DNA from: Chelydra serpentina | Taxonomy: Eukaryota > Chordata > Testudines > Chelydridae | NCBI GenBank assembly: GCA_037349315.1 | Contig: JBAIAC010000001.1 | Span: forward strand, 8,818,501 to 8,882,500 | Length of the DNA: 64,000 nt | Direction: 5' to 3' | In this document: positions 13,861 through 26,351 of the stretch, one piece after another | How the letters are laid out: each line of letters starts with the position of its first letter | How positions within the stretch are numbered: the first letter of the stretch is position 1 | The notes under the pieces: generated by a model | Told to the model about the DNA's origin: nothing | The model's input: only the letters and a program-made list of their open reading frames with translations | Database searches by the model: none | Program-made: the position numbers and the translations under genes

Positions 13861-15071
13861 TTTAGGGCTAGCATTCTAGTCAAAAAGGGTTAGTTCTGCA
13901 GAATGTTATAACCCTGTAATACAATTAGACTTTGTAGGTTCAAGAGCACTGACGTCCCAGGGCCTCTGCAGTTAGTACCCAAAGAGCTGAAATTAGTATT
14001 TAGCTATGGTAGTTTTCACCGATATCTACTGTACTGTGAATTTATAAAATGTTTAGAATTACTTAGCTTCAGACTGGCTTACTTCAGTTTACTTAATTAG
14101 TTTTATGTCTCTGGACTTTGTTTGAAACTGCTGTGTAAGTAAACCTCTTAACCTTATAAAGTAACAGGCATATTACTTTACATTGCAAGGCTCATTATTA
14201 AGCACTTGTAGCTCAGACATCTATTAAAGGTCAAGAATCCACAGTTAATTAAACTGTCACACAAAATATCTATTGTAATTCATGCTGGCTTCAATGTTTA
14301 CAGTAAAAGCTTCAGACGTTAACTTGTAGAACAAGAATAGCTACGAAAAGATAACATAAAATATACACGATTTACTGTACACACAGAGTGGCTGACCAAA
14401 CTGATTAGACCTCATTTAGAACAATAAGAATTGAAATGAATTTTTTAGGGTAAAAGTCATATGAATCAAAGCAATTAACTATGTGGTTAATATAATCTTC
14501 CATTATTGATGAATTTTTAACAATCAAATGCACTTTTTACCATTTGTTTACATTTTGCATTTCACTCAGTTTGGACAATAAGTGCCAGATACTCAGCTGC
14601 TGTAAAATAGCATAGGATCTAGCCCTGAAACTATGACCAGTTTCTCTTCTGTTTACAGTCATTTTCACTTTCTGGTTCTACACTAGCTCAGTGTTTGGGT
14701 TCAGCTCCATAGACAAATATTTAACAAATGTACAAAAGTGGGTGTCATTCTTATTTTGTTTTTAAATTTCATTCAAATGTTTTTAATAAAGGGGTTTTGT
14801 AACAACTCTATCCATCTAATGTTTAAAAATAACCTTCACTCTGGGCATCACGCTGTCCTTTTGACAATGCCCCTTTAAATTAAGAAAATTGATAACTTGT
14901 AACTGAAATGTGCATGATAGACAGCAGTTGACTCACTCATCAGGAACTAAGGCCAAAAATATGGAAGGTGAGAGTGTAACTCCAACCCATTTAAAGCAGA
15001 CAAGATTGTCCCAGGCAAAACCAAGGTAAGACTTTCCCCGGTGAAAGGCGTTCACTAATGCATTATTTTCA
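13861..15071. other. AT-rich intronic DNA, no feature seen
   Basis: Over 1.2 kb of low-GC sequence with no repeat or exon that I recognise. It is one of the cleaner candidates for conserved non-coding sequence if any exists here. Confidence 0.45.
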
Positions 15072-15847
15072 CAGGGATGGCCAAATGGCGGGTTGCGAGC
15101 TACATGTGGCTCTTTTATAGTTAAAGTGAGGCTCGCAGAGCCCCCTTACCCCACTCCCCCCATTCTCCGCCCGCCAGGCTGGTGGGGGGCGGGGTAGCTC
15201 AGGGCTTCTGCCCTGCGGCGGGGTGGTGGGGCTAGGGGTTTCTGCCAGATATGACTGGTGCCTGCTCAGCGTGTGGGGAGGGGGCACAATTTATCGGTTT
15301 CGTCCCCCCAACAGCTTGAGTCACGCCCCCCCCCAGGCATGTCTCCCCTTACCCTCAGCGGCCCCATCCTGCAGCTCCCCGGTGTTAGCTCCTTGTGGAG
15401 AGCAGCAAACAGCTGGGAGCTGCAGGGAGGGGCCACTGCTTTAGCTCTGTGGGGAGAGGCAGCAGCAAAAGCAGTGGCTCGCCCCTACAGTGGCTCTCTC
15501 CATGCCGGCTCCAGCAGCTGCCATGCAGGGAGGGGGCCTGGCTGCACCACATGACCGAGTGGGGCCAGCAAACCTTGGCAAAGATTGGTGGGGCACATGA
15601 CCCCATGTGCCCTCCCTACATCACCTCTGGCTTCTGCCCAGCGGGGAGAGGGGTCTGGCCTCAGGGTTTCAGCAGGAGCAGGGCTGGAGCCCCAAGCCCC
15701 AGCAGGTGCCTCCCCGTAGGGCTGGAGCCCCGAGCCCCAGCAGGTGCCTCCCCATGGGGCTGGAGCTCCAGCAGGCACGGCCTGGCCCTCGAACTTCTGA
15801 AGATTGTCATATGCAGCTCGGAGGGTCAGTAAGTTTGGCCACCCCTG
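15072..15847. mobile_element. hAT-like non-autonomous element, 776 bp
   Basis: It starts CAGGGATGGCCAAA and ends TTTGGCCACCCCTG, inverted copies with one mismatch, in hAT style (CAG...CTG). The subterminal TACATGTGGCTCTTTTATAG block resembles a common sauropsid hAT family as I recall it. The interior is GC-rich without transposase; the overlapping open frames are chance. The 8 bp on each side (TATTTTCA and TTCTAAAG) do not match, so a target duplication is not supported. Confidence 0.7.
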
Positions 15848-16067
15848 TTCTAAAGGCTGAAGCAGACTCAAGTGGCCAAATTCAGCTTAGCCATAAATGT
15901 CCGTGTTTACATTATACACCAGGTGTTAACTGGTTTGAAAACAAGTGTGTGCATATATAAGTGGTAAAGTAGTGTAACTTGCACTGATTTGGCATCCAGT
16001 GGGTGTGCAAAACAAGTGCAAGGTCCACACCAAAGGGGACCTTAATTAGTACATTGAGGGAATAGAA

Positions 16068-16145
16068 CAGGGGTGGGCAAACTACGGCCCCCGGCCCAGA
16101 TCCAGCCCCTCAGGGAAGCCAGCCCCTGCAGGAAGTCAGTCACTA
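16068..16145 (+). mobile_element. hAT-like terminus fragment
   Basis: CAGGGGTGGGCAAACTACGG is a hAT-like left end, close to that at 49365. Only about 80 bp follow before the sequence changes; no matching right end is seen. A (CTTC)n tract lies at 16189-16209. Confidence 0.5.
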
Positions 16146-16209
16146 ATAGGAGGGCGAAAGAGAAATAGGGGTATACGTTACCTTATATCCTTCCTTCCTT
16201 CCTTCCTTT

Positions 16210-17473
16210 AAGGTTACTTCTTCCTGCCATGCCTCAGCACTATGCCTCTTTGGTTGCTACACTTGTTTTGCACACCCAAACTGGTGCAAGCTAAATCACA
16301 TCACTGTTTACACCCATTTTTCTTATCAATTTGTACCCTCAATGTTTAATTTAGAACAAGATTTTCATGGAGATGATCCTGCTTATCCTAGGTCTGAATT
16401 TGGCGTTTGGTCTCTACTTGCAGGTAAGCATGGGAGTGAATCTGAACTGGCCGAAGTGAGATATACTTGAAGTTTTGGGTAGGGAGCAGAGATCAGAACA
16501 TGCTGTGGGCTAGGCTTGTTTCCGTTTTCTATCTGTAATCAGAAGTCTTTCTAAAAGGTGCCTAGCACCATGGTTTGGGGCTTGATTAACAATGGAATTT
16601 GAACTTGTGGAAAAGGAGGAATAGGATTTATGGGGGGATAGTTAGGAACACACCAAACAAATCTAAGCACTTTTATGGTACATGAAGTCCATGCCACCAT
16701 TACAATCTCCATGACCCCAACTAGCACAGCAATGGGTAAGGACTCTTCCACAGCCATGTTGATTTCAAAATGAACAGATTGACTCATTGGGGAAGTCAGA
16801 TTTGTAATCTTCCACACATTTTTAAATTGCAGAAGGGATAGATCCCCTCTAATGTATGAAGCACTAATATGTTATTACACTTGTAACTGAGTGTTACTGG
16901 ATTTGTAATTTTTTTTAATGAAAATTCCTGGCATACATCTCTGAAAGACATTTACACAGACAAAAATCACACCTACTTTTTAAAAGTTTATAGCACTGAC
17001 ATTTTGCTTTTTATGCAGCTATGCAGATATACCTCGTTACATCAACAACTGAAGGCATCATCGCAAACATTAAAGACAGCAAAGGGATTTAAGAGCAGTT
17101 TTGATGTTAATGACCCTGGGCTACAGGAGCAATTAATTTCTTTAACATCCATGTTCATAGTATGTCACCACATTCTGATAATTTGGATATACATTCTAAT
17201 AATAACCAAAAGAACGTCCATACAAATCTATTATAGTCATGTGTTGTAACTATATATTTATCAATTATTTGTATTCAGAGAGATTAAAGATCCTAATCTC
17301 ACAGCAGCCTTTCATTGTAGCAATCAGTCAATCTTGACAGCTAATCTGTACACAGAATTACTCAGAAGCTCAGCAAGTATTGTTAAGATCTGCTTTCAGA
17401 TAAGTCAACTATTTACCTAATCTGAAAGCACATAGGAAAAGGTGTGCTTTATCTCTGTAGTAGAGGGTAAGAA
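16210..17473. other. Intronic DNA, no feature seen
   Basis: AT-rich, no exon signals and no repeat I recognise. Confidence 0.45.
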
Positions 17474-17660
17474 CAGGGGTGAACAAAATGCAGCCCACAG
17501 GCCTGTGTGGCCCTAGAAGTTGTACTCTGCGCAGCTCCCAACCACCCTCATTTTTCAGATGAAGGCACAGACTTTGTTCCAGCATGTGATAGGCCTTCTT
17601 GAGCCAAGATGAAGGCTGTTCAGCTCAAGGTAGACCATTTCATGCTGGGATCCATAGACC
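17474..17660 (+). mobile_element. Decayed hAT-like fragment
   Basis: It begins CAGGGGTGAACAAAATGCAG followed by CCCACAGGCCTGTGTGGCCC, like the ends of hAT elements that start CAGGGGTGGGCAAA. The right boundary is unclear. Confidence 0.35.
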
Positions 17661-18202
17661 CGCAGGCAAATCAGCATGTCTCCTTTTAATTCTGACCACT
17701 ATTTTAAGGCTAAGGGCTACATTCTGCCATCAGATGACCTCAATGTAAACTCTCTGCACAAATCTGTGGGCAAAATTTTGCCCTAAAGTCCACTGGTTTG
17801 AGAATGACTGGAAAAAAAATTGCTTCAATCTGCTGACATATGCTGGATGTGCACATCCTACAATGTGGGCAATACCAACTGAGGTTTGTGGGACCTGTGG
17901 TTAAAATCAGTAGTACTCCATAGGGCCCAAACTTGCAGCCACAACACCAGCTCTTATCTGATACCACTGGCATATAGTTATGTTAAAATTTCACTCCGGA
18001 TGTCTTTGTGGAAAGAAACAATCAGAGAGCGGCTTGCAGGATGGGTGTGGACCATCAAGGACTCGAGAGAAACCTCTTTGAAAGGAAGATGTTTGAAAAA
18101 CACTTGTAATACCCCACATCCTGCTGTTTCCACCATAATATTGCCACTTCATAAACAAGATGGTATCAACAGCCAATCTTACAAGGTGCTGGAGGCTTTC
18201 AC

Positions 18203-18281
18203 TGTGTGTGAAACCGGCCCAATTGAAGTCAATGGCTAAATTCTCACTGACTTCAATGGGGCTGGGACTTCACCCTGTGAG
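18203..18281. repeat. Hairpin repeat with GAAGTCAATGG core
   Basis: The inverted arms GTGTGTGAAACCGGCCCA and TGGGGCTGGGACTTCACCC enclose two opposing GTCAATGG/ACTTCAATGG motifs. Foldback type. Confidence 0.5.
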
Positions 18282-18300
18282 AAGTCCATGTAATAAGTGG

Positions 18301-18775
18301 GACCATGGGCGGTGGGTGAACCATGGGCTTGGGGAGGCTAGCCTCTGGCCCAGCCCACCCCTTCTGCCTGAGGCCCTGCCGCTCTCGCACCCTTCCCATG
18401 CCAAACCCCAGAGCCCCAGCCTGCAGCTGCCAGCCACCCCACCCCACCTCCACCCCCAGGCCACCCAAGTGCCTCCAGCCCCAGAGCACCGGGCGGACGG
18501 CACGCAGCCCCCCATCCCCGCCAGCCTCTGGAGTGCTGGACAGTGCGGCCCCAGCACCTGGGGCGTCCCCAGCCATCCCAAGTCCCAGTCGTCCTAGTCC
18601 CAGCCCAAGCCCCAGCCGGCTTCCAGGAAGAGGAGCAGCCTGCCTGGGCTGGAACAACTAGTGGCAAGCAGGAGGAGGCCTCTGGGCGGAGCGTGGGTGG
18701 GGCCACATGGCGGTGTCTTGGGAGGCACAGCCTTCCCCAGCCTTTTATACGCACCGCCCATGGGTGGGATACTCA
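18301..18775. mobile_element. GC-rich element with inverted ends, unassigned
   Basis: ACCATGGGCGGTGGGTG at the left is mirrored by CACCGCCCATGGGTG at the right (near 18749-18763). The interior is C-rich. The many overlapping frames on both strands are low-complexity and not convincing proteins. It is probably a non-autonomous DNA transposon, but the outer termini are not resolved. Confidence 0.4.
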
Positions 18776-19592
18776 CCGGGTGAGATTTTGCGCAACAGAA
18801 CTGTCAGTCCGGGAGCAGGAAGGCTAAAGTGGCTTTGCCACCTTATCTCTGGGCTGCTCTGGTGGACAGAGATACCCCCAGAGTAACGTAGACAGCACTG
18901 TCTATGTTAAAACATCCTCCCCGGGGTTGCCCTATGGGCTGCAGCACTGCTAAGAATTCCTGCAGTGCTATGTGTTCTAGTCCAGCCCAACACACCCCTA
19001 TAGCACCTATTCCTGTCCCCAGGCTTGCCAGGAGGGTCCTTCAGAAGAGGCTGTTTTCCAAAGTACCAGCTCTGAGGAAATCCTCCCCTGACCAGAGGTG
19101 CTCTTAGGGACTCTTTACAGCATTCCAGCCCCTTTTACTTGGCGTGAAGAGGTTGGAGCAGGGGAGCAGATCTCACCCACAGTGTAAGTTAAGCATATTC
19201 TTCACGTTTTTGTAGGATTAGGGTCTTGATTTGTAGTGTGTTTTCTCTACACATTACAACAGCAGGTAAAACCTTGAACAGTAAAATAATTGAAAACGAG
19301 ATCCTAAATGTACACTATGATGCTCTTCGATTCTGGAAACATGATTTTGATTATTTCTTCAAACAGATAATGTTCTAGGTTTCTATGGATACATATTTCA
19401 AATAAATAATGTCTGGACATGAGCCTTTGTTGAATAATCGAGGATGAACTCAAGGGGAAATAGGATTTCTTTTTAACACATGTCCATTTACTCATATCTC
19501 CACAAAGGAAACACAACTACTGTTCTCATTAAGCCACTTTGTTTCAAAGATCATATGTCTCTGTGTTTGTTGATCTCTTTATATATAGTCTA
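18776..19592. other. Intronic DNA, no feature seen
   Basis: Mixed-composition DNA without exon or assigned repeat. Confidence 0.4.
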
Positions 19593-19598
19593 TGTGCA

Positions 19599-20284
19599 TA
19601 GGGTTGCCAGGTGTCCGGTTTTCAACTGGAACACCCACTCGAAAAGGGACCCTGGTGGCTCCGGTCAGCACCGCTGACTGGGCTGCTAAAAGTCCGGTCG
19701 GCAGCGCAGCCGGGCTAGCTCCATGCAGTTCCCAGGAAGCAGTTGGCATGGCCCTCTGGCTCCTAGGCAGAGGGGCATCCAGGGGGCTCTGCTCGCTGCC
19801 CCCGCCCCGAGCACAAGGTCCGCAACTCCCATTGGCTGCGCTTCCCGGGAGCCACAGGGAGCCTGCCTTAGACCTGCTGTGCCACGGACTGGGAGCCACC
19901 TGAGGTAAGCAAGCACCACCCAGCCAGAACTCACACCCCAACCCCCTGCCCCAGGTTGGAACCCCCTTCCACACCCTAACTCCCTCCCAGAGCCTGAACC
20001 CCCTCCTGCACCCCAACTACGTGTCCCAACGCTGAGTCCCCTCTTGCACACCAAACCCCTCATTCCCGGCCCCACTCCAGAGCCCACACCCCCAGCTGCA
20101 GCCCTCGCCTCCTCCCACACCCCAGCCCATTGAAAGTGAGTGAGGGTGGGGGAGCGTGAGCAATGGAGACAGGGGGGATCAAGTGAGCGAGGGTGGGGCC
20201 TCGGAGAAGGGGCGAGGCCTCAGGGCAGGAGTGTGGCGGGGTAAGGGGGTTTGGTTTTATGTGATTAGAAAGTTGGCAATCCTA
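19599..20284 (+). mobile_element. hAT-like non-autonomous element, about 686 bp
   Basis: It starts TAGGGTTGCCAGGTGTCC and ends AGTTGGCAATCCTA. It is flanked by TGTGCATA at 19593-19600 and CGTGCATA at 20285-20292. The left copy overlaps the first two bases of the terminus, which fits an 8-bp duplication if a repeated TA was lost. It is the same family as the copies at 8843-9486 and, inverted, 36056-36883. GC-rich interior, no transposase. Confidence 0.7.
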
Positions 20285-20292
20285 CGTGCATA

Positions 20293-22823
20293 GTGGAAGT
20301 ATATATATATAAATGCATTTATAATTTTCTTTTTCAGCTTATAAAATTTTGCCCATTAACTCCCCCTAGGTGACTTTGAACCAATGTCTGTTAATGGCCT
20401 ATTTCTCGTCTTGTTCCTGTGAAGTCCCAAGAACAACATAAAGTTTATACAGGATCTCTGATCAGAAAAATCTTCATGCAAGAACGTCAAATTTCATTTA
20501 ATATCTACACCTTGATTATATTAGTGCCTAGCTGATTACACAGGAATGTGTGGTTTCCCTGTGCTCTTTTCATTCACTTATAGCCATTCACGATGAGATC
20601 ATGAATATCCAGGGATCCCAATTACAGAAATGCACAAGACTTATTCTGCCATTTAGTCTATCTCCCTGACATTGGTGAGAGTAATAATTCCTAGAATAAT
20701 AATTTTAAATATCGAAAGTAATGTGGTTTTCTCCACTTCCCTTAAGGATCACCATCAGGAAGTATGTCCTGACAATAAGCCTAACATTTCTGTTCTTAAT
20801 TTCTTCCCATCATTCTACTTTTTAGGATGAAAGTTTTGCCTGAGTGGAACAAGGATCTCTAGGGTCTCCCCATCAATACCTTGTTTTCCTTTTTCACGTG
20901 GCCATGGTCTCATATTATATTTCTTTAGTGGTCAATGCCATTCTAAATTAAACCATCAGGAATCTGAGGGGAAAGCCACTACTGCTCTACCCTTATCTTA
21001 GTAGGTACTAATGTGAGATTGAAACCATAAGTCTGTCACCACTTTATGTTCAGAGAACAGAAGAAATGCATCCTATACAGTAGTTTAGGGGAGCATGTGG
21101 GAGTAAATGACCACTCAAAGAGAGGAAAACTATGCACATAAGAATATGACCCTATCTCAATTACCCTGATGTAAACCCAGGCTAAGTTCACTGAAGTGAG
21201 TAGTTACCCTGGATTTATAGCTTGGAATCAGAATCATGCCCAAATTTTTCAGAGACTTAATGTCCTTGAATATTTCTTTCTGGCTGTTTAGTATTTTGGC
21301 TGGCTGGCTTTTTTAGGCAATAGCTTCACTGTGCCAGCTAGAATGACTACAGAAAATGGTTCTCTTTCTAGCATTTTCCACCTCATTCTGTGCTGCATGC
21401 AGACACGTGATGAGAAACAAAAGGCACTCCTCGTCCATCCCCACTCCAGTTTGAATCCTTCAGACTAATATGAACCGTAACATTCTATGCTGGAAGCAAG
21501 TTAGATTGGGCCAAAGTTATTCCTGGGGTAAACTAATAAAGTCAATGGAGTTATACCAGAGATGAATTTGTCCAAACGTGTTCATCTTCACAACAACAGA
21601 GGCGAAGTTACAGAAAAGTTGGTAAGAATTTTGATCAAGTAGCCAACACATAAAAATGCCTTAGAACTGATGGATTATTTTGGTTGCTATCAAAATGTGA
21701 TGAGCATTTAAGCAATTCTTTATTGTTGACATGCCTCTCAGCATTTGGTGCTGCAGTGAAATGTTTGAGTGAAGTGGAAACTACATGTAAAGAGGTAACA
21801 ATTGTAGCCCTCAATATCAGTATTTCAAATATTTTAAAAACTAGGGCTTAGGTTGCTGAGCTTGGTTGCTAACTCTTGTGACACAGGATAATTATTCATT
21901 ACACTAAATCTTTCAACAGGACCAAGAGTATAAAGGAGCTTAAACTTTAAGGGAACATGAACAAATGCAAGCAGAGCCATTTGATTTTTTTGTAATGGCC
22001 TTGCTTTAACAACTTTAAATTTCTGCACATCCTTGTAAACTAATATAGTTTAAACAGTTTAATTTCCCCTTCTACACATGGATCAAATCTGAGAAAGAGA
22101 CATCTAGTGTATATAAAACTGAAGGTACATGGCTACGTTTTCTGTGTGTTCTTTGCTATTTTCAAAGATGTGCATTTGCACCGTTAGCCCAGCTTCTCCT
22201 TCTAATCCACCCTGAAGTGACGTTATAATGCCATTACATTAGTGTGTTGCAATGATTGACTGCGATGCCACAGATTCAACATTGTGATTACTGCAGGATC
22301 AAGGAGATGGAGAAACTGCTTTCTAAGGAAAAAAAAGACACAAAGCGCAAAGCTCATTGCTGGTGTGGGTGGATGCAACTCCATTTACATTACTGCAACT
22401 GCGTACACCAGATAGTTTACACCAAACAGTTTTGTTGATTAACAAAGACAGCAGTAGAAATTCTGGAAAACGTGTAAAGAGAACTGTGTTTCAGTCTGAT
22501 ACATTTAAAAGCTTTTCCAGTATGTAAGTCTCTCTCTCTCCCCCACTCATTATTTTCTGTTCTGCAAGGTGGGCACAGCATAATGTTCTAAAAACTAGAT
22601 TGTTGTGCAAAATTCTTAACAAGTAACACTTCCAAGCCTTTCTGGGTAGATAGCTTAATGCTACTAGCCAGCAGAGAGTCAATAAATGTTTGGTACAGTA
22701 CATGAAGCAAATTGACAATGGAACTTTTTTTTAAATTATTCATTCAGACACAAAGTTAAAACCTTGGCCCTCTCTCTGAAGGAATTCTTTTCAGGGGAAA
22801 ATCCCCTGAAAGAATTACACAGC
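20293..22823. other. Intronic DNA, no gene; two decayed hairpins
   Basis: Foldback remnants lie near 21168-21227 (CTGATGTAAACCCAGG against CCCTGGATTTATAG) and 21513-21576 (GGGCCAAAGTTATTCCTGG against AGATGAATTTGTCC around AAAGTCAATGGAG). Nothing else is recognisable. Confidence 0.45.
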
Positions 22824-22826
22824 TTA

Positions 22827-23735
22827 GGGCTTGTTTACACTACAAAATTAAATTGACTTTATCTAATTCAACCTTGAGCCTCCGAATTAATGAAGTCAAT
22901 TGTGCGTGGCCACAGCATGCTCATTGTCTCGATGGAGTGCATCCTCACTAGCAGCGCCTGCATTGAGGCACAAAGCAGTGCATCGTGGGTAGCTATCCCA
23001 AAGTGCAACTTGCCGCAGTATGCTTTGGGAAGTTTGTGCAATGCCTCGTGGGACCAAAACATTGTCGCAGGAAAGAATGGGACCATTGTGTCAGCATCCC
23101 ATGATGCGCACTGTCCTCCCTCCCTCATATCAACGGCAAACAACCCAGTGGTTTTCATGCCTTAAAACCGCCATGTGTACGCCATAACCCCAGAAGCATG
23201 GAGCCTGCTTAGTTGTGCACTCTTGCTGTGAGCATCTCACACACCTTGTGTCTTCTCCTGCAATATTTCCAGAGCTGAAGTAGGGCCTGCCCCGTGGAAT
23301 ATAGTGATGTCCTGCAAGCAGCCCTGGTGCAAGCCATTGAAAAAAACAAGTCACAGTTGCTGCTGGCAGTCACAGAGCAGCGGCACTCTGTTGAGCGCCA
23401 TTTCTGGTGAAACAAGCACTGACTGGTGGGACCGCATCATTTTGCAGGTATGGGATGACGAGCGGTGGTTGCCGAACTTCCAAATGTGGAAGGCCAGCTT
23501 CCAGGAACTTTGTGCAGCGCTTTCCCCTGCCCTGCAGTTCAGCAACACAAAAATGAGAGCTGCTCTGACAATGGAGAAGCAAGTGGCATCGCCAGTCAGT
23601 TGGGAATCAATTTGGAGTAGATAAATCAACTGTGGGAGGTGCTGTGCTCCAAGTGTGCAGGGTCATTAATCGACTTCTGCTACTACGGAGGGTAGTGAGT
23701 CTGGGAAATGTGCAGGACATAGAGGATGGTTACCA
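22827..23735 (+). pseudogene. PIF/Harbinger element with broken HARBI1-like transposase
   Basis: The left edge GGGCTTGTTTACAC follows TTA (22824-22826), like the MITE ends at 26352. From about 23410 the plus strand reads a HARBI1-like N-terminal transposase segment: WWDRIILQVWDDERWLPNF, then SFQELCAALSPALQFS and a KMRAALTMEKQVA block. After about 23585 the frame breaks and stops appear, although DNA matching the usual GVGKSTVG stretch continues in another frame. The DDE catalytic region is absent. The DNA-cutting enzyme is dead. Confidence 0.65.
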
Positions 23736-23739
23736 GTTA

Positions 23740-23905
23740 CCACGGGGCGGGGAGAAGCACTGAGTCATTAACCCCCACCTGCCCGTACTCAGCCAGGGCT
23801 ACCTCCTACCTGCCGGCAGGCTCCTTGTCAGTCTACAGCAGCTCCCATCCCAGCCCTATAGCAGAAGGGTGGGGCAGAGGAGAGGCCTGGGGAAGAGGTG
23901 GATAA
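23740..23905. other. GC-rich block, unassigned
   Basis: A sharp change to GC-rich sequence after the Harbinger relic. It may be part of another DNA element; no termini recognised. Confidence 0.3.
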
Positions 23906-25504
23906 AATAGAGAAATAAAAAGTGTAGAAATAATGGCCTAGACCCTCAGCTGGGATAAATCTTCATAGCTACTCTTTTGCTTTTAGATTATTTCAGTTCT
24001 AATTTGTGTAACTGCCAAACTTCAGACAGGAAGCCTGAGATCCACACACAGAAAGGTGCACACAATGGCACATCTTCACATACATAGTTATGCATCCAGA
24101 ACAGAAGGCTGCTCCAAGAAAAGAACCAATGTGCCCATTCACATGCAGTCACAGAGCCTCCTTTTCTGTGGTAGCAGTGGTCTTGGTGGAAAAAATATAT
24201 ATAAAAGTTTTTATTTTCTCTTGTTCTTTGCTAAATTAAATTATTCATTTAATCATCTGGCCTGAATGATTGTTCCAAAAACTACCACTTCTCAAGAGAA
24301 GCAGCAAGGAAAGAAGAAAAATAATAAGGTTAGAGAAAGTACACGCAAAGCCAAAAATAATTGTTTTGTCATGAGGAGTCTGCACTGGGATACTACAGAG
24401 ACTTAAGATGGGATATACTGAGAAATAACAGCACCACAGCTCCCGTTTGAAACGGAAGTGCAAAGGAATTTTCAACTTCATGCATATAAAGAGCATACTG
24501 TACACATTGTGATACAAGCTAAATCCAAAAGTAACACTGCTGGGACTGATGTAATCTTATTGAATTATATTCAAATAATGGTGTAGTTAACTATGCTGTA
24601 CAGAACAGGCTGCAGCTGCTAGAGAAGACATTACTTACAAAAAACCTATATTTTTACAGCTTATAAAACAGAAACAAAATGAAAAGTCTCTCGTTTTTAG
24701 ATGAAGAAATATTTGCTTAAGTCTTTCAACACTGGCATATATTGATATACCAACAGTGAAAGAGAGATGTAATTCTGAGCTCTTTGATTTTTACAAAGCT
24801 AATTTGCATTATTGAATGTGTTTCAGTAACAATTTCATAAAATGATCAAATGCACAGTTAGTAGATTCTACATAATCTATTTACAAACTCCACTTTTCTT
24901 AGACGCTTAAAATGTAGTTTTCACTAAATGAATATTTAATGAATAAAACACCTCAGAAAAACAAACGATTATATATTAAAAAGTTCCATCCCTTCATTTC
25001 ACTTATTTTTCAGCATTATTGAAATAAGTCCTACCTACTATACATAAAAAGCACAAGTAACTGTTCCTCCACGTTTTGTTAGCATTTCCTTTTTACGTTG
25101 CATTTTTATGTTAGCTTTTCAAACAGAAATTATTTTTAAAAAGCAGTTTAAAATGATCACCGAGATTTAAAAAACAACAACAGAAGATTTGATAGCAGAC
25201 CTAGACCATCTGCCCGAACATTTTTCCAACAATATCTACTTACTAGAGGCCAAGTATTTAAAGTCTGTTTTCTCATTTTATCAGCCCTTTTCAAACTTAC
25301 ATGAGAATGCCTGTCAAAAGTGTAACAACTCTGTAGCACCTTTTATAGTGCATCTAAATATTGAAGAGATTCACAGATTGTCTCAATAAACTGTTTATAA
25401 CATTCACAGAAATAAAGATAAAGCTGAACAGCAAGATTGCTTTTATCAAACTGAACAATTAATATCCTTAATGGTGGAAAAAACTCTTTTTGAAAGCACC
25501 TTGG
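23906..25504. other. AT-rich intronic DNA, no feature seen
   Basis: About 1.6 kb of low-GC DNA with no exon or assigned repeat. It is a candidate for unique intronic sequence. Confidence 0.45.
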
Positions 25505-25634
25505 GTGAAATTCATCCCTGTGCAAAGGGACAGCAAAGCTCAATATACTACTAAATTTTCAATTAAGACCCCAAAACATCACTTATGTGGTATATAGGCC
25601 TTGTGCTAGGGCTCTGCACAGGGATGAATTTCAC
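25505..25634. repeat. 130-bp hairpin with perfect 20-bp arms
   Basis: GTGAAATTCATCCCTGTGCA at 25505-25524 is exactly reverse-complemented at 25615-25634. The 90-bp interior is AT-rich and unrelated. Foldback-type repeat. Confidence 0.75.
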
Positions 25635-26348
25635 TCATTATGACCATCACAGCATATGTTTTATTTAAAAAAACAACAACAACAATAACCAAGGACACAC
25701 CAACCCAGTAACTCTGAGATAATGACAGCTTTATGAGGAGAATGATTTACAAAATCATCTTTCAAGTGTCAGGTCTGTTTAACAGACACTGTACTTTTCC
25801 TCATGCTTATCAAACCAGAATTTTTCTTTGCCTAAATTCCTTAAGATTTTTCGTTTCCCCTTATTTTTAGCATACTGGTACTTCACCCCTTTCCCTCTTT
25901 GAAATGCTCCTACAAGGGGAAGAAAACTCGCACTCAAGTTTCTTGGAGACAGTCAAATATTGGGACAGGAAGATATGATGGCCCAGTGTTGTACAGCTTT
26001 CAGTGTCCATCCTAGATTCTGGACCAGTGGGCTTTTCCATACAAATGTTATCATTTCAATGGGCCAGTTTAAAATGATAATTTAGAGGCATGAACTCCAG
26101 GTTAAATAAAAAAGGACTGCAGGATTACAAACCAGAGTGCAAGTTGAACTCCAAACAGAGGGCAGAAAGAAGACAAGAGACACAAGAAAGGTTATAAACA
26201 AAGTGACTTACAATGGTCTAACCCTATGAAAGAAGAAACGACAATTCTTTTTTTAAAATACAGTGTGTGTGTCCACACTGCCAAACCAGATGGAAAGAAT
26301 TTCCTTCTCCTTCCTCCACACACGTGGCAGCAACCATCAAATGTTGCT
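25635..26348. other. Intronic DNA, no feature seen
   Basis: AT-rich; an AAC-rich tract lies near 25670-25686. No gene. Confidence 0.4.
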
Positions 26349-26351
26349 TTA

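Noticed and set aside
15395..15960. Open frames of 117-145 residues
   Set aside because: They lie within the hAT-like element at 15072-15847 and have no transposase motifs.
18160..18827. Many overlapping open frames of 90-145 residues
   Set aside because: The GC-rich transposon-like block lacks stops by composition; the frames overlap on both strands and share no known domain.
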